Assembly: GCF_001435575.1 (NCBI RefSeq)
Contig: NZ_AZEA01000019.1
Coordinates: 1-43,123 of the forward strand
DNA: 43,123 bases
Direction of reading: 5' to 3'
DNA from: Lentilactobacillus sunkii DSM 19904
GTDB taxonomy: Bacteria > Bacillota > Bacilli > Lactobacillales > Lactobacillaceae
The first letter of the stretch is position 1. Every line of letters starts with the position of its first letter. The notes beneath the pieces were generated by a model, which was given only the letters and a program-made list of their open reading frames with translations, did no database searches and had not been told where the DNA came from. The position numbers and the translations under genes were made by a program. Shown here piece after piece: positions 1-5,610 of this stretch.

Positions 1-44
1 ATTGAAATGACAATTAGTAAATTTGTTCAAAAATTAAGAGCAAC

Positions 45-1496
45 TTAGTTGAAACGCCACTCTATCGCCATTCTGTCGCCTTTTAATACAATTTTTTTAA
101 TTAGCTTTCTGACAACGTCTGTTCTTTCTTCATAGGATCCTGTCTTCATAATCGTTTTAGCAGACTCCAAAGTTTCTCTGATTGTGCTGATTGACTCCGT
201 ATTTGTTTCATCGGTAATTTTCTGAACTCGTTCCTGAAGATTGATACGCTCCTGAGTCAATTGGTTAGCTTTGGTGTTAATAACGTCCAGTGGAACTGAA
301 CCGGCAGTGTATAGCTCCATGATCCTACCTAATTCATTGCTGATATCTCGTATGCGACGTTTTAATGGGGTGGGGTCGTCAATTACATGCCCATTAGCAT
401 TAAGCAGTTTGTCGACTCGTTTGGGGTCATATGCGAGCTCCAAGATTTTTTTCATAACTTTATGCTCCAAATCACTTAATACATAAGTTTTAGAGCTACA
501 TCGTTCATCTGGATTCAAGCCCTCCTTAAGTAAAGCGCTTGGCTTACGATGATGGCAAGTATAGTATCGGTTCAGGACTGACCTGTCTTTATGAGCCTTG
601 CTAATAGACACATCAAACCATGAACCGCACAGACCGCATCGCAGCAATCCCGAGAGCATGTATTTTGCTCGGAATGGCCTAGGATTATTAGTCAGTTTTG
701 CATTCTTAATTTGTCTAACGGCGAGTTGTCGTTGAGTTTCATCAAACACAACCTCGTCGACAATTGGCTTCTGAATCCCTGGATACCATTTCTTTCCATA
801 GGCTACTTCACCGATATAAGTGCGATTGGTCAGCAGATACCTGAGTACATGATAGCTCCATGGTAATTTCCGGCCAACGTGACCGGCTGAATCATATTTC
901 ATTTTCAGCTTGTCAACACTATATCCATGATTGTAATCATCGAATATTTCACGCACAATCGGTGCAGTGATTGGATTGGGTACAAGCCGACTATCAACAT
1001 AGTCGTAGCCGTAGGGGACTTGTGAACCATTAAAAAGACCAGCTTTGGCACGTCCAACTCGTCCCATTTGCATCCTTTGAGTGATCTGTTCTCTTTCGAG
1101 TTGGGCAAATACTGAAAGGATACCAACCATCGCTTTGCCGAATGCCGTTGATGTGTCGAAATTTTCATTCAAGGAAATGAAAGAGCAATCATTTTTATTG
1201 AAAACATCTTCAATTAAAAAAAGGGTGTCTTTTTGTGATCGTGAGAGACGATCCAACTTGTAAACTAGAACCGTATTGATGCGATGCTCTTTTACATCAT
1301 CCATCATTAGTTGCATTCCTGGCCGTTTGATGTTACTTCCAGAAAAGCCGGCGTCTTTGTATACTTTAGCTACTTGCCAATCCTTAACGTCACAGAATTT
1401 GGTCAGTTTGTCAACTTGTTCGTCAATCGAATATCCTTCTTCTGCCTGACCCGGGGTTGAAACCCGTACATATATACCAACAATTTGTTTATCCAT
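45..1496 (-). CDS. int: Large serine recombinase (phage integrase)
   Basis: Site-specific recombinase of the large serine family, which inserts and excises phage DNA at att sites. The N-terminal resolvase domain carries the nucleophile region RVSTPGQ with the catalytic serine at residue 13 and the motif VYKLDRLSRS near residues 90-100. A recombinase domain follows, then a zinc ribbon with CGLC near residue 286 and further cysteines near 313 and 332, then a C-terminal coiled coil. The length of 483 residues is normal for phage integrases of this class. I chose the ATG at 1496 because it is preceded by a strong GGGAGG ribosome site; the longer frame from 1565 lacks one and would add 23 unconserved-looking residues. 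It lies downstream of a 101-residue gene and probably shares its promoter. The att site usually lies close to such a gene, but only 44 bases remain on that side and I cannot define it. Confidence 0.95.
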   Translation of the reverse strand: MDKQIVGIYVRVSTPGQAEEGYSIDEQVDKLTKFCDVKDWQVAKVYKDAGFSGSNIKRPGMQLMMDDVKEHRINTVLVYKLDRLSRSQKDTLFLIEDVFNKNDCSFISLNENFDTSTAFGKAMVGILSVFAQLEREQITQRMQMGRVGRAKAGLFNGSQVPYGYDYVDSRLVPNPITAPIVREIFDDYNHGYSVDKLKMKYDSAGHVGRKLPWSYHVLRYLLTNRTYIGEVAYGKKWYPGIQKPIVDEVVFDETQRQLAVRQIKNAKLTNNPRPFRAKYMLSGLLRCGLCGSWFDVSISKAHKDRSVLNRYYTCHHRKPSALLKEGLNPDERCSSKTYVLSDLEHKVMKKILELAYDPKRVDKLLNANGHVIDDPTPLKRRIRDISNELGRIMELYTAGSVPLDVINTKANQLTQERINLQERVQKITDETNTESISTIRETLESAKTIMKTGSYEERTDVVRKLIKKIVLKGDRMAIEWRFN

Positions 1497-1530
1497 TTCA
1501 TATCCTCCCTCGAAACCGAAATTTACCTGA

Positions 1531-1836
1531 TTATGATAAACCTTTGTACCCTTGTGACCGTTCATTTTCCCTTAGGACTTTTCTCAATTCATTTAATTCA
1601 GATTGTTGCGACTTTTGCTCGTCGGTTAGCTCGTTCTTATCTTTGTCTGAAATCGATATTACATACTTTACCAGTTTTACAGCTTCTTGATAGTCTTCTT
1701 CGTTTTCAGGAACTGGATAATCAAACATGAAGAAAGAGTCATCAACACCGGTATCTCGCTGCAAGGCTTTGTAGAAGCTCTCTAGGGTCATGTAACTGGT
1801 TGGTTCATACATATCTTCAGTAAATTCTCTTCTCAA
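1531..1836 (-). CDS. Small acidic protein upstream of integrase, unknown function
   Basis: A 101-residue protein of a family I do not recognise, rich in Asp and Glu, with a basic, probably helical C-terminus. It starts with TTG at 1836, supported by AGGAGG a few bases upstream. It ends 34 bases before the integrase start, so the two are probably one transcript. A LexA-type box sits right in front of it. By position, it could be a recombination directionality factor or another regulator of excision; this is inference only, since the sequence shows no DNA-binding motif I can name. Confidence 0.7.
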   Translation of the reverse strand: MRREFTEDMYEPTSYMTLESFYKALQRDTGVDDSFFMFDYPVPENEEDYQEAVKLVKYVISISDKDKNELTDEQKSQQSELNELRKVLRENERSQGYKGLS

Positions 1837-1852
1837 TTTTATTTCCTCCTAT

Positions 1853-1864
1853 GAACGTATGTTC
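1853..1864. promoter_or_regulatory. LexA (DinR) SOS-box-like operator
   Basis: The 12-mer GAACGTATGTTC fits the Gram-positive LexA core GAAC-N4-GTTC exactly and is a near palindrome. It lies between the terminator of the lysogeny operon and the ribosome site of the 101-residue gene, where a repressor would block transcription of that gene and the integrase. I see no clean -35/-10 pair around it. Confidence 0.6.
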
Positions 1865-1873
1865 TTTTCACTG

Positions 1874-1896
1874 TTAAATAAAAGCCCAAAAAGGGC
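1874..1896 (-). terminator. Intrinsic terminator of the leftward lysogeny operon
   Basis: On the minus strand GCCC and GGGC (1893-1896 and 1884-1887) form a short stem with a T-rich loop, followed by TTTTATTT. It begins directly after the stop codon of the 1899-2291 gene, so it closes the operon running from the CI-like repressor and separates it from the integrase operon. The stem is only 4 bp. Confidence 0.6.
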
Positions 1897-1898
1897 GA

Positions 1899-2291
1899 TT
1901 ATTGAATTGCCAATAAATTAGAAAAATCATGAATCGAAAACATTAAGACTCCGGTAATATGTGAGGTGTTGATGTCGGTATTTTTAATCAAAATTGGATC
2001 GATTTGGATGTTTCTTGAAAATGGATAAAGAACAATTTCAGTTTTGTATTGGCCTACTCTCAACAAAGCAATCTCAGTGTGGCCACTTATATTCAGTTCA
2101 TATTTTACGATTGAGCCATCATGGATATATTTAGTCTTATCCATCTTGTCGAACGTATTAAATTCCAGAACACAGGCATAATCGCCATTCTTTAAAAACG
2201 GATTATCCTTTACCGTGTCAATCAAAGTCATATGATAATGCTCTTTATCTTGCAGTGCATCCAAGATGTTAGCGATTGAAATTTGCTCCAT
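1899..2291 (-). CDS. Hypothetical protein, last gene of lysogeny operon
   Basis: A 130-residue soluble protein without signal peptide or membrane segment, and with no family I recognise. Alternating hydrophobic residues (for example YELNISGHTEIALLRVGQ) suggest mostly beta structure. The ATG at 2291 has only a weak ribosome site, but the gene lies 19 bases downstream of the secreted-protein gene and is followed at once by a terminator, so it is probably translated as the last gene of that transcript. Genes in this position in temperate phages are often expressed in the lysogen and may alter the host or exclude other phages. Nothing in the sequence proves such a role. Confidence 0.65.
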   Translation of the reverse strand: MEQISIANILDALQDKEHYHMTLIDTVKDNPFLKNGDYACVLEFNTFDKMDKTKYIHDGSIVKYELNISGHTEIALLRVGQYKTEIVLYPFSRNIQIDPILIKNTDINTSHITGVLMFSIHDFSNLLAIQ

Positions 2292-2310
2292 TGTCTACTA
2301 TCTCATTTCA

Positions 2311-2742
2311 TTAAACTTTATGGTACAAGTTAGGGAAAGGGGTACTTGAGGTTGACCTACTCCCATCTATATAAACCCTAATTAACCCATGTCCGACAAA
2401 TTTTACAGTCATCCGACGATCAATGCCATAATCGCCAGGACAAGCACCATGAATTGAGTATGCGTGCCTGCCAACCTTCCGCCAATATGTACTTTTTAGG
2501 TACGTCGGGGCTGATTGAGTAAATCCGCAAATCACTGAGTGAGATTTGGCTTTAAAAAACGCATGAGCTGAGAAACCCAACGAAGAGGAATATACATTTC
2601 TTGTGTGCCAGGTTCCTCTGACTGCACTGGGTGTTCCGTCCCACCAGGTATGTGCTGAAACGTTGGATGTGGTGGCTAAGGTACCCACGGTTCCTAGTGA
2701 TAATGCTGTAATAGCAAGTGCTAACGAATTCTTAAACTTCAT
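2311..2742 (-). CDS. Secreted small protein (lysogeny-region cargo)
   Basis: A 143-residue protein with a clear Sec signal peptide: basic start MKFKNS, hydrophobic core LALAITALSLGTVGTLA, and likely cleavage after NVSA (about residue 30). The mature part is basic, rich in aromatics, Ser and His, and has two cysteines (VICGF and GACPG) that could form a disulfide. The start at 2742 is preceded by GGAGGG; the frame extends to 2799 but the extra 19 residues are unlikely. It sits in the lysogeny operon between a small membrane protein gene and a hypothetical gene, so it should be made by the lysogen and exported. I recognise no enzyme motif. It may be a host-surface or superinfection-related protein, which is inference. 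Confidence 0.75.
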   Translation of the reverse strand: MKFKNSLALAITALSLGTVGTLATTSNVSAHTWWDGTPSAVRGTWHTRNVYSSSLGFSAHAFFKAKSHSVICGFTQSAPTYLKSTYWRKVGRHAYSIHGACPGDYGIDRRMTVKFVGHGLIRVYIDGSRSTSSTPFPNLYHKV

Positions 2743-2764
2743 GATTCCCTCCATTACATATTTT

Positions 2765-2986
2765 CTAATGCTTGTGTGGTTGCGCTCCGAGGTTCCCATA
2801 GTACCAGTACAATCCTACTCCAATAAGTATTGCAAAGATGATCATATACGGGTACGAGAAACTTGTCAGGATAATGCCGACGAGTAGAATACCCCAAAAG
2901 TATTTAAAGAAAACCGCAGTAGCCACTCCCATATACATAATAAATAAAATTAAAGCAACAATCCCCAAAATAATGATATTGATCAC
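2765..2986 (-). CDS. Small membrane protein
   Basis: A 73-residue, very hydrophobic protein with two or three membrane segments (residues 2-28, about 32-48 and 48-62) and a short polar tail ending HKH. The first possible start is GTG at 2986, but it almost touches the GGAGGG ribosome site, so translation may begin a few codons later at a non-ATG codon; the exact start is unsure. It lies between the ImmA-like gene and the secreted-protein gene in the same orientation. Small membrane proteins here are sometimes superinfection exclusion factors; there is no direct evidence. Confidence 0.6.
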   Translation of the reverse strand: MINIIILGIVALILFIMYMGVATAVFFKYFWGILLVGIILTSFSYPYMIIFAILIGVGLYWYYGNLGAQPHKH

Positions 2987-2998
2987 CCCTCCAATAAT

Positions 2999-3403
2999 TT
3001 AATTTATAGATTTGAAATGGTACCCATACATGAGTCCCACGTGATGCAAATACTCTATTTGAATGCCGAGATCATCGGCAATCTCATAATCTTCATCAAC
3101 GTGTTGGCGTTCAATCTCTTTAAGTTTTGCTTTGGATATGCAATGTTTCATTCCCCAATTTCGTGCTCTGTTCTCTTGTTGATAATTGTTTCCAGCCCAA
3201 TAATCCGTGATATCCCCCGAGGATGTCAAAGCGTGTCCAATCTCTTCATATAACCATTGTAATTTCTCTTTATCGGACAATTCTTTGTTGATCATAATTT
3301 TCCCGTTTATCGTTAGGCCATCTAATCCATCGGGCATTTCCATGAATCGATAATCAAACTGAGGATACTGAGCCATTAATTGGTCGATACTATCCATAGG
3401 CAT
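2999..3403 (-). CDS. ImmA/IrrE-like metallopeptidase-family protein
   Basis: A 134-residue protein of the ImmA/IrrE (COG2856) family, whose members cleave or inactivate CI-type repressors and release lysogeny. The active-site region reads LYEEIGHALTSSGDITDY: the usual HExxH has Glu in place of the first His (EEIGH), with the downstream family pattern still present. Its ATG overlaps the stop of the upstream repressor gene by one base, a sign of translational coupling and of a repressor/antagonist pair. The altered motif may mean a non-proteolytic role or a family variant; such changes appear to be common in phage copies. Confidence 0.85.
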   Translation of the reverse strand: MPMDSIDQLMAQYPQFDYRFMEMPDGLDGLTINGKIMINKELSDKEKLQWLYEEIGHALTSSGDITDYWAGNNYQQENRARNWGMKHCISKAKLKEIERQHVDEDYEIADDLGIQIEYLHHVGLMYGYHFKSIN

Positions 3404-3747
3404 CAGTCCTTTTTATCTTGATGTTCTTTCAGGTAACGTGCTTTTTGAAATTCAATGAACTCCTGAATGCTTTTTTTCTGTTTATCTGTAAGGTTGTCAT
3501 CCATATGAGCGGCAACCGTCAGATCATCATTTGTTTTGCGGCCAAGGAGATAATCAGTTGTTACATCAAAGATGTCAGCAAACTTATTTAGTTCTTCAGC
3601 AGAAACTCTGCGAGTTCCACTTTTGATTTTGCTAAATGCAGTCCTGTCCATTCCCATGCGACGAGCAATTTCCGCTTGAGAGAGATCCGACATATCCTGT
3701 AGATAGGATATTCTTTTTGCTAATTCTTGATCTATTGACGATGTCAC
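3403..3747 (-). CDS. CI-like repressor, XRE-family HTH
   Basis: A lysogeny repressor of 114 residues with an N-terminal XRE helix-turn-helix (LSQAEIARRMGMDRTAFSKI, about residues 22-41) and the family end motif DYLLG. The C-terminal part is short and has no LexA-like Ser/Lys self-cleaving domain, which fits removal by the ImmA-like partner encoded downstream. The start is taken as GTG at 3747, seven bases after AGGAGG; a GTG at 3753 is too close to that site. It is transcribed away from the Cro-like gene, across a region filled with 13-bp operator-like repeats. Confidence 0.9.
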   Translation of the reverse strand: MTSSIDQELAKRISYLQDMSDLSQAEIARRMGMDRTAFSKIKSGTRRVSAEELNKFADIFDVTTDYLLGRKTNDDLTVAAHMDDNLTDKQKKSIQEFIEFQKARYLKEHQDKKD

Positions 3748-3762
3748 ATTCACACCTCCTTG

Positions 3763-3829
3763 TGCGCTAAACGCACTTTAAGAATAGCATATGTGCGATA
3801 AAAGAAAAATAAAATGTGCGAAATTGGCA
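3763..3829. promoter_or_regulatory. Left operator cluster and putative leftward promoter
   Basis: Three related sites lie upstream of the CI-like gene: TGCGCTAAACGCA (3763-3775), a half site TGCGATA (3794-3800) and TGCGAAATTGGCA (3817-3829). A possible leftward extended -10 (minus strand TGCTATTCT, hexamer 3781-3786) falls between them; its -35 is poor. Repressor or Cro binding here would control CI transcription. Confidence 0.6.
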
Positions 3830-3837
3830 AATTACCA

Positions 3838-3866
3838 TTGACTTTGCGAATATCGCACGCTATACT
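3838..3866 (+). promoter_or_regulatory. Rightward early promoter (PR-like)
   Basis: TTGACT (3838-3843) and TATACT (3861-3866) are separated by exactly 17 bases. It drives the Cro-like gene and the early region. One operator lies between the two boxes and a second just after the expected start of transcription, as in classical switch promoters. Confidence 0.85.
3845..3857. promoter_or_regulatory. Operator inside the rightward promoter
   Basis: TGCGAATATCGCA has perfect 5-base arms (TGCGA/TCGCA) around ATA. It occupies the spacer between -35 and -10, so a bound repressor would exclude RNA polymerase. Confidence 0.75.
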
Positions 3867-3879
3867 TAGTTCATAAAGT

Positions 3880-3892
3880 TGCTAATATCGCA
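3880..3892. promoter_or_regulatory. Operator downstream of the rightward promoter
   Basis: TGCTAATATCGCA differs from the spacer operator by one base in the left arm. It lies about 14 bases after the -10 box and just before the ribosome site of the Cro-like gene. Confidence 0.7.
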
Positions 3893-3908
3893 CAGAGGAA
3901 GTGATACA

Positions 3909-4130
3909 TTGGAAACCAAGGCAATTGAAAAACGGAGTATTAATTTGACATATGTACGAGAACTTCGACAAACAAACCATTATTCTCAAGCGAAGGTTGC
4001 AAAAGTATTGGGTTTGAATAGTCCTGACAAATATACTCGTAGGGAAAGTGGAGAGTACAACTTTCAGGCGGATGAAATCTTAGTTCTTTCAGAGTTATAT
4101 AAAATTCCCATGGAGCGTTTTTTTAAATAA
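3909..4130 (+). CDS. Cro-like XRE-family regulator
   Basis: A 73-residue protein made almost entirely of one XRE helix-turn-helix fold (NHYSQAKVAKVLGL, then YTRRESGEYNFQADEILVLS and IPMERFF). It is the first gene after the rightward promoter and faces the CI-like gene, so it is expected to act as the Cro-type early repressor. The start is TTG at 3909, after GAGG; earlier in-frame codons lie inside the operator at 3880-3892. The repeat of a related site just after its stop codon suggests that it, or CI, also acts further downstream. Confidence 0.85.
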   Translation: METKAIEKRSINLTYVRELRQTNHYSQAKVAKVLGLNSPDKYTRRESGEYNFQADEILVLSELYKIPMERFFK

Positions 4131-4135
4131 AATGT

Positions 4136-4148
4136 TGCTATAATCGCA
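4136..4148. promoter_or_regulatory. Distal operator-like site after the Cro-like gene
   Basis: TGCTATAATCGCA has the same arms as the site at 3880-3892 (TGCTA/TCGCA) with TAA in place of ATA. It lies between the Cro-like gene and the next small gene, outside the classical switch. Confidence 0.55.
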
Positions 4149-4171
4149 CAAGTTGAAAGGATGGTGTCTTA

Positions 4172-4303
4172 ATGGAGCAAGAACTAATTGAGATCTTGAT
4201 TGCTTTAAATGGCATTGACGTTTCGAAGAAAAAAGAAGCCAGTGAAGCTATGCTCGCTGGCGCGACCAGGCTAACTGAACTGGCACACAAGATAAGCAAA
4301 TAG
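4172..4303 (+). CDS. Small hypothetical protein (43 aa)
   Basis: A short frame beginning MEQELIEILIALNGIDVS and ending LAHKISK, predicted mainly helical. The ATG at 4172 follows an AAAGGATGG-type ribosome site and is the first gene after the Cro-like gene. No homology is recognised. Its size and place fit the small genes common in phage early regions; coding status is likely but not certain. Confidence 0.55.
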   Translation: MEQELIEILIALNGIDVSKKKEASEAMLAGATRLTELAHKISK

Positions 4304-4338
4304 TTTCTGAATGATTCACATCGAAAGGAGGTGAGCAA

Positions 4339-4524
4339 ATGAACTACGAGCAGAAGAAGCGATTAATTATTGATACATTGAATTTAACGCCGGAACAATT
4401 TGAAGCCATGACAATGCAGGATACCCGTAACGAGCGGTTAAACAAACTAACCAGTATGGCAATTAATCAATGTGACAAGGAATTAGAGCAGGAAACAATC
4501 GAACTTCAATATGAATTGCTCTAA
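4339..4524 (+). CDS. Small hypothetical early protein (61 aa)
   Basis: A 61-residue, acidic, helical protein (starts MNYEQKKRLIIDTLNLTPEQ) without cysteine clusters or membrane segments. It has a strong ribosome site, AAAGGAGGTGAGCAA, before the ATG. It sits in the rightward early operon between a 43-residue frame and an HTH-type gene. I do not recognise the family and propose no function. Confidence 0.7.
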   Translation: MNYEQKKRLIIDTLNLTPEQFEAMTMQDTRNERLNKLTSMAINQCDKELEQETIELQYELL

Positions 4525-4585
4525 CTTTACTTTATCAATTTAGATGGAAAACGTTTGAACAAGAGTTTTCGAGGGGGTGATCAGA

Positions 4586-5107
4586 GTGAAAGATGAAAAA
4601 TTTGCCAGGCAGCTGAGCGATAAGCTCCAAGGCATTAAAAAAATGAAGAGCTTTGCCCAGGCTGCCGATAATGTTCATCTTGCGAAGAGTTCCTTAAGTA
4701 ATATCAAATCTGGTCGAAAGGGAACTAGCAAGGAAGTTCGGGAATCAATTGTAAAACGGCTCTGGTCGTTGAAGATGGCACTTTCCTCTGGCCGTGCTGA
4801 TTACGGCATTCCGTCATTCTTAAATGATAAGAATATGCGTCTTAATCCATACGTGACGGCATACACACAACGTAAGGAGGAACAGGAAAGACGGAACGCT
4901 GAGATTAGTTATTTGCAGGCGATTTCAAAGATTCCTGAAAAACGAACAAGTGAGGATCTTCAAGCAATTGATACGTACTTCAAGGAGTATCTAGAGGAAA
5001 TTGGTTCAGAAGAAACTGACTTTGATGTGAAGGCCAAAGATGCAGGGCTGACCGACCAGGAAGTCCAAGATATTGTTTCAGAGTATAACGACCAACTCGG
5101 TGGTTAA
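4586..5107 (+). CDS. Putative HTH DNA-binding early regulator
   Basis: A 173-residue basic-acidic protein. Residues about 20-55 (MKSFAQAADNVHLAKSSL, SNIKSGRKGTS) resemble an XRE-type helix-turn-helix. The middle holds a Glu/Arg-rich helix (QRKEEQERRNAEISYLQ) and the end an acidic helical domain. The GTG at 4586 is chosen because GAGGGGG lies 8 bases upstream; the GTG at 4577 overlaps that site. It stands alone between short early genes and probably regulates or modulates early functions. The family is not recognised with certainty. Confidence 0.65.
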   Translation: MKDEKFARQLSDKLQGIKKMKSFAQAADNVHLAKSSLSNIKSGRKGTSKEVRESIVKRLWSLKMALSSGRADYGIPSFLNDKNMRLNPYVTAYTQRKEEQERRNAEISYLQAISKIPEKRTSEDLQAIDTYFKEYLEEIGSEETDFDVKAKDAGLTDQEVQDIVSEYNDQLGG

Positions 5108-5127
5108 GAAAGATAGGAGTGATAGTA

Positions 5128-5307
5128 ATGATTCAAGAAATCCACAGTTTTCGTCATAAAGTTCAGGGTAATGACCATTGGATGACCGATGAAGAGTTTC
5201 GTGAGTATAACCAGAAACATCCGATCGCAGATGAATCGATTCTGAAATTCATCATTGATCTTACAGCGAAACACAAGGAGAACCATGGGAAGAGGGATGC
5301 AGGATGA
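5128..5307 (+). CDS. Small hypothetical early protein (59 aa)
   Basis: A 59-residue charged protein, starting MIQEIHSFRHKVQGNDHW. The ATG at 5128 follows TAGGAG with 8-base spacing; an upstream in-frame GTG is too close to that site. The stop overlaps the ATG of the next gene (ATGA), indicating coupled translation. No family recognised. Confidence 0.65.
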   Translation: MIQEIHSFRHKVQGNDHWMTDEEFREYNQKHPIADESILKFIIDLTAKHKENHGKRDAG

Positions 5308-5486
5308 TTACTTTTACAATCAGTGGCATTGTTTTTTATTCATTTTTCTTAGTGATTGCCTCAATTGTTTTCAGCAATCCAAAGAAGTATTTTGACGGCG
5401 GTTTATCGAAAGGAGATCTCAAAAATGGGATTAAGAAGTATTTTGAGCAGGTTAAAGCAGACATTCGAGAAATTCAAGGCAAATAA
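5304..5486 (+). CDS. Small single-pass membrane protein (60 aa)
   Basis: A 60-residue protein with one N-terminal membrane segment (residues 3-23, MITFTISGIVFYSFFLVIAS) and a charged C-terminal part rich in Lys. The ATG overlaps the previous stop codon. The stop codon is part of an A-rich element that leads into a strong hairpin at 5489-5520. Role unknown; small membrane proteins of the early region may act on the host envelope or on other phages. Confidence 0.65.
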   Translation: MITFTISGIVFYSFFLVIASIVFSNPKKYFDGGLSKGDLKNGIKKYFEQVKADIREIQGK

Positions 5487-5610
5487 AAAGACAGTCATGA
5501 GCGGCCACTCACAACTGTCTAGGTTGAGCATTGAACAAAATATCTTTCAAGACAATTCTAGCGCGAGTTTGCGTCAGGTACAAGCACGAAATGGAGGTCA
5601 TCAATTATGA
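5425..5610 (+). CDS. Possible overlapping small gene (61 aa)
   Basis: A second frame (starts MGLRSILSRLKQTFEKF) opens within the 60-residue membrane-protein gene. For it: the ATG at 5425 has AAAGGAG nine bases upstream, and its stop overlaps the ATG of the ATPase gene (ATGA), the arrangement used throughout this operon. Against it: it runs through a perfect hairpin that looks like a non-coding element, and its composition is ordinary for chance. I give it about even odds. Confidence 0.4.
   Translation: MGLRSILSRLKQTFEKFKANKKTVMSGHSQLSRLSIEQNIFQDNSSASLRQVQARNGGHQL
5489..5520. other. Long hairpin preceded by A-tract
   Basis: AGACAGT (5489-5495) pairs with ACTGTCT (5514-5520); inside, a symmetric CA/CA internal loop and TGAG/CTCA close on CGGCCA. 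The A-tract AATAAAAA precedes it and no T-tract follows. On the minus strand it would therefore look like an intrinsic terminator; on the plus strand it may be a processing or stability element. Similar arrangements occur at 15.5 and 17.87 kb. Confidence 0.6.

Noticed and set aside
1-44. Attachment site beside the integrase
   Set aside because: Serine integrase sites often lie next to the gene, but only 44 bases are present and no second copy of a core is available to compare, so no att site can be called.
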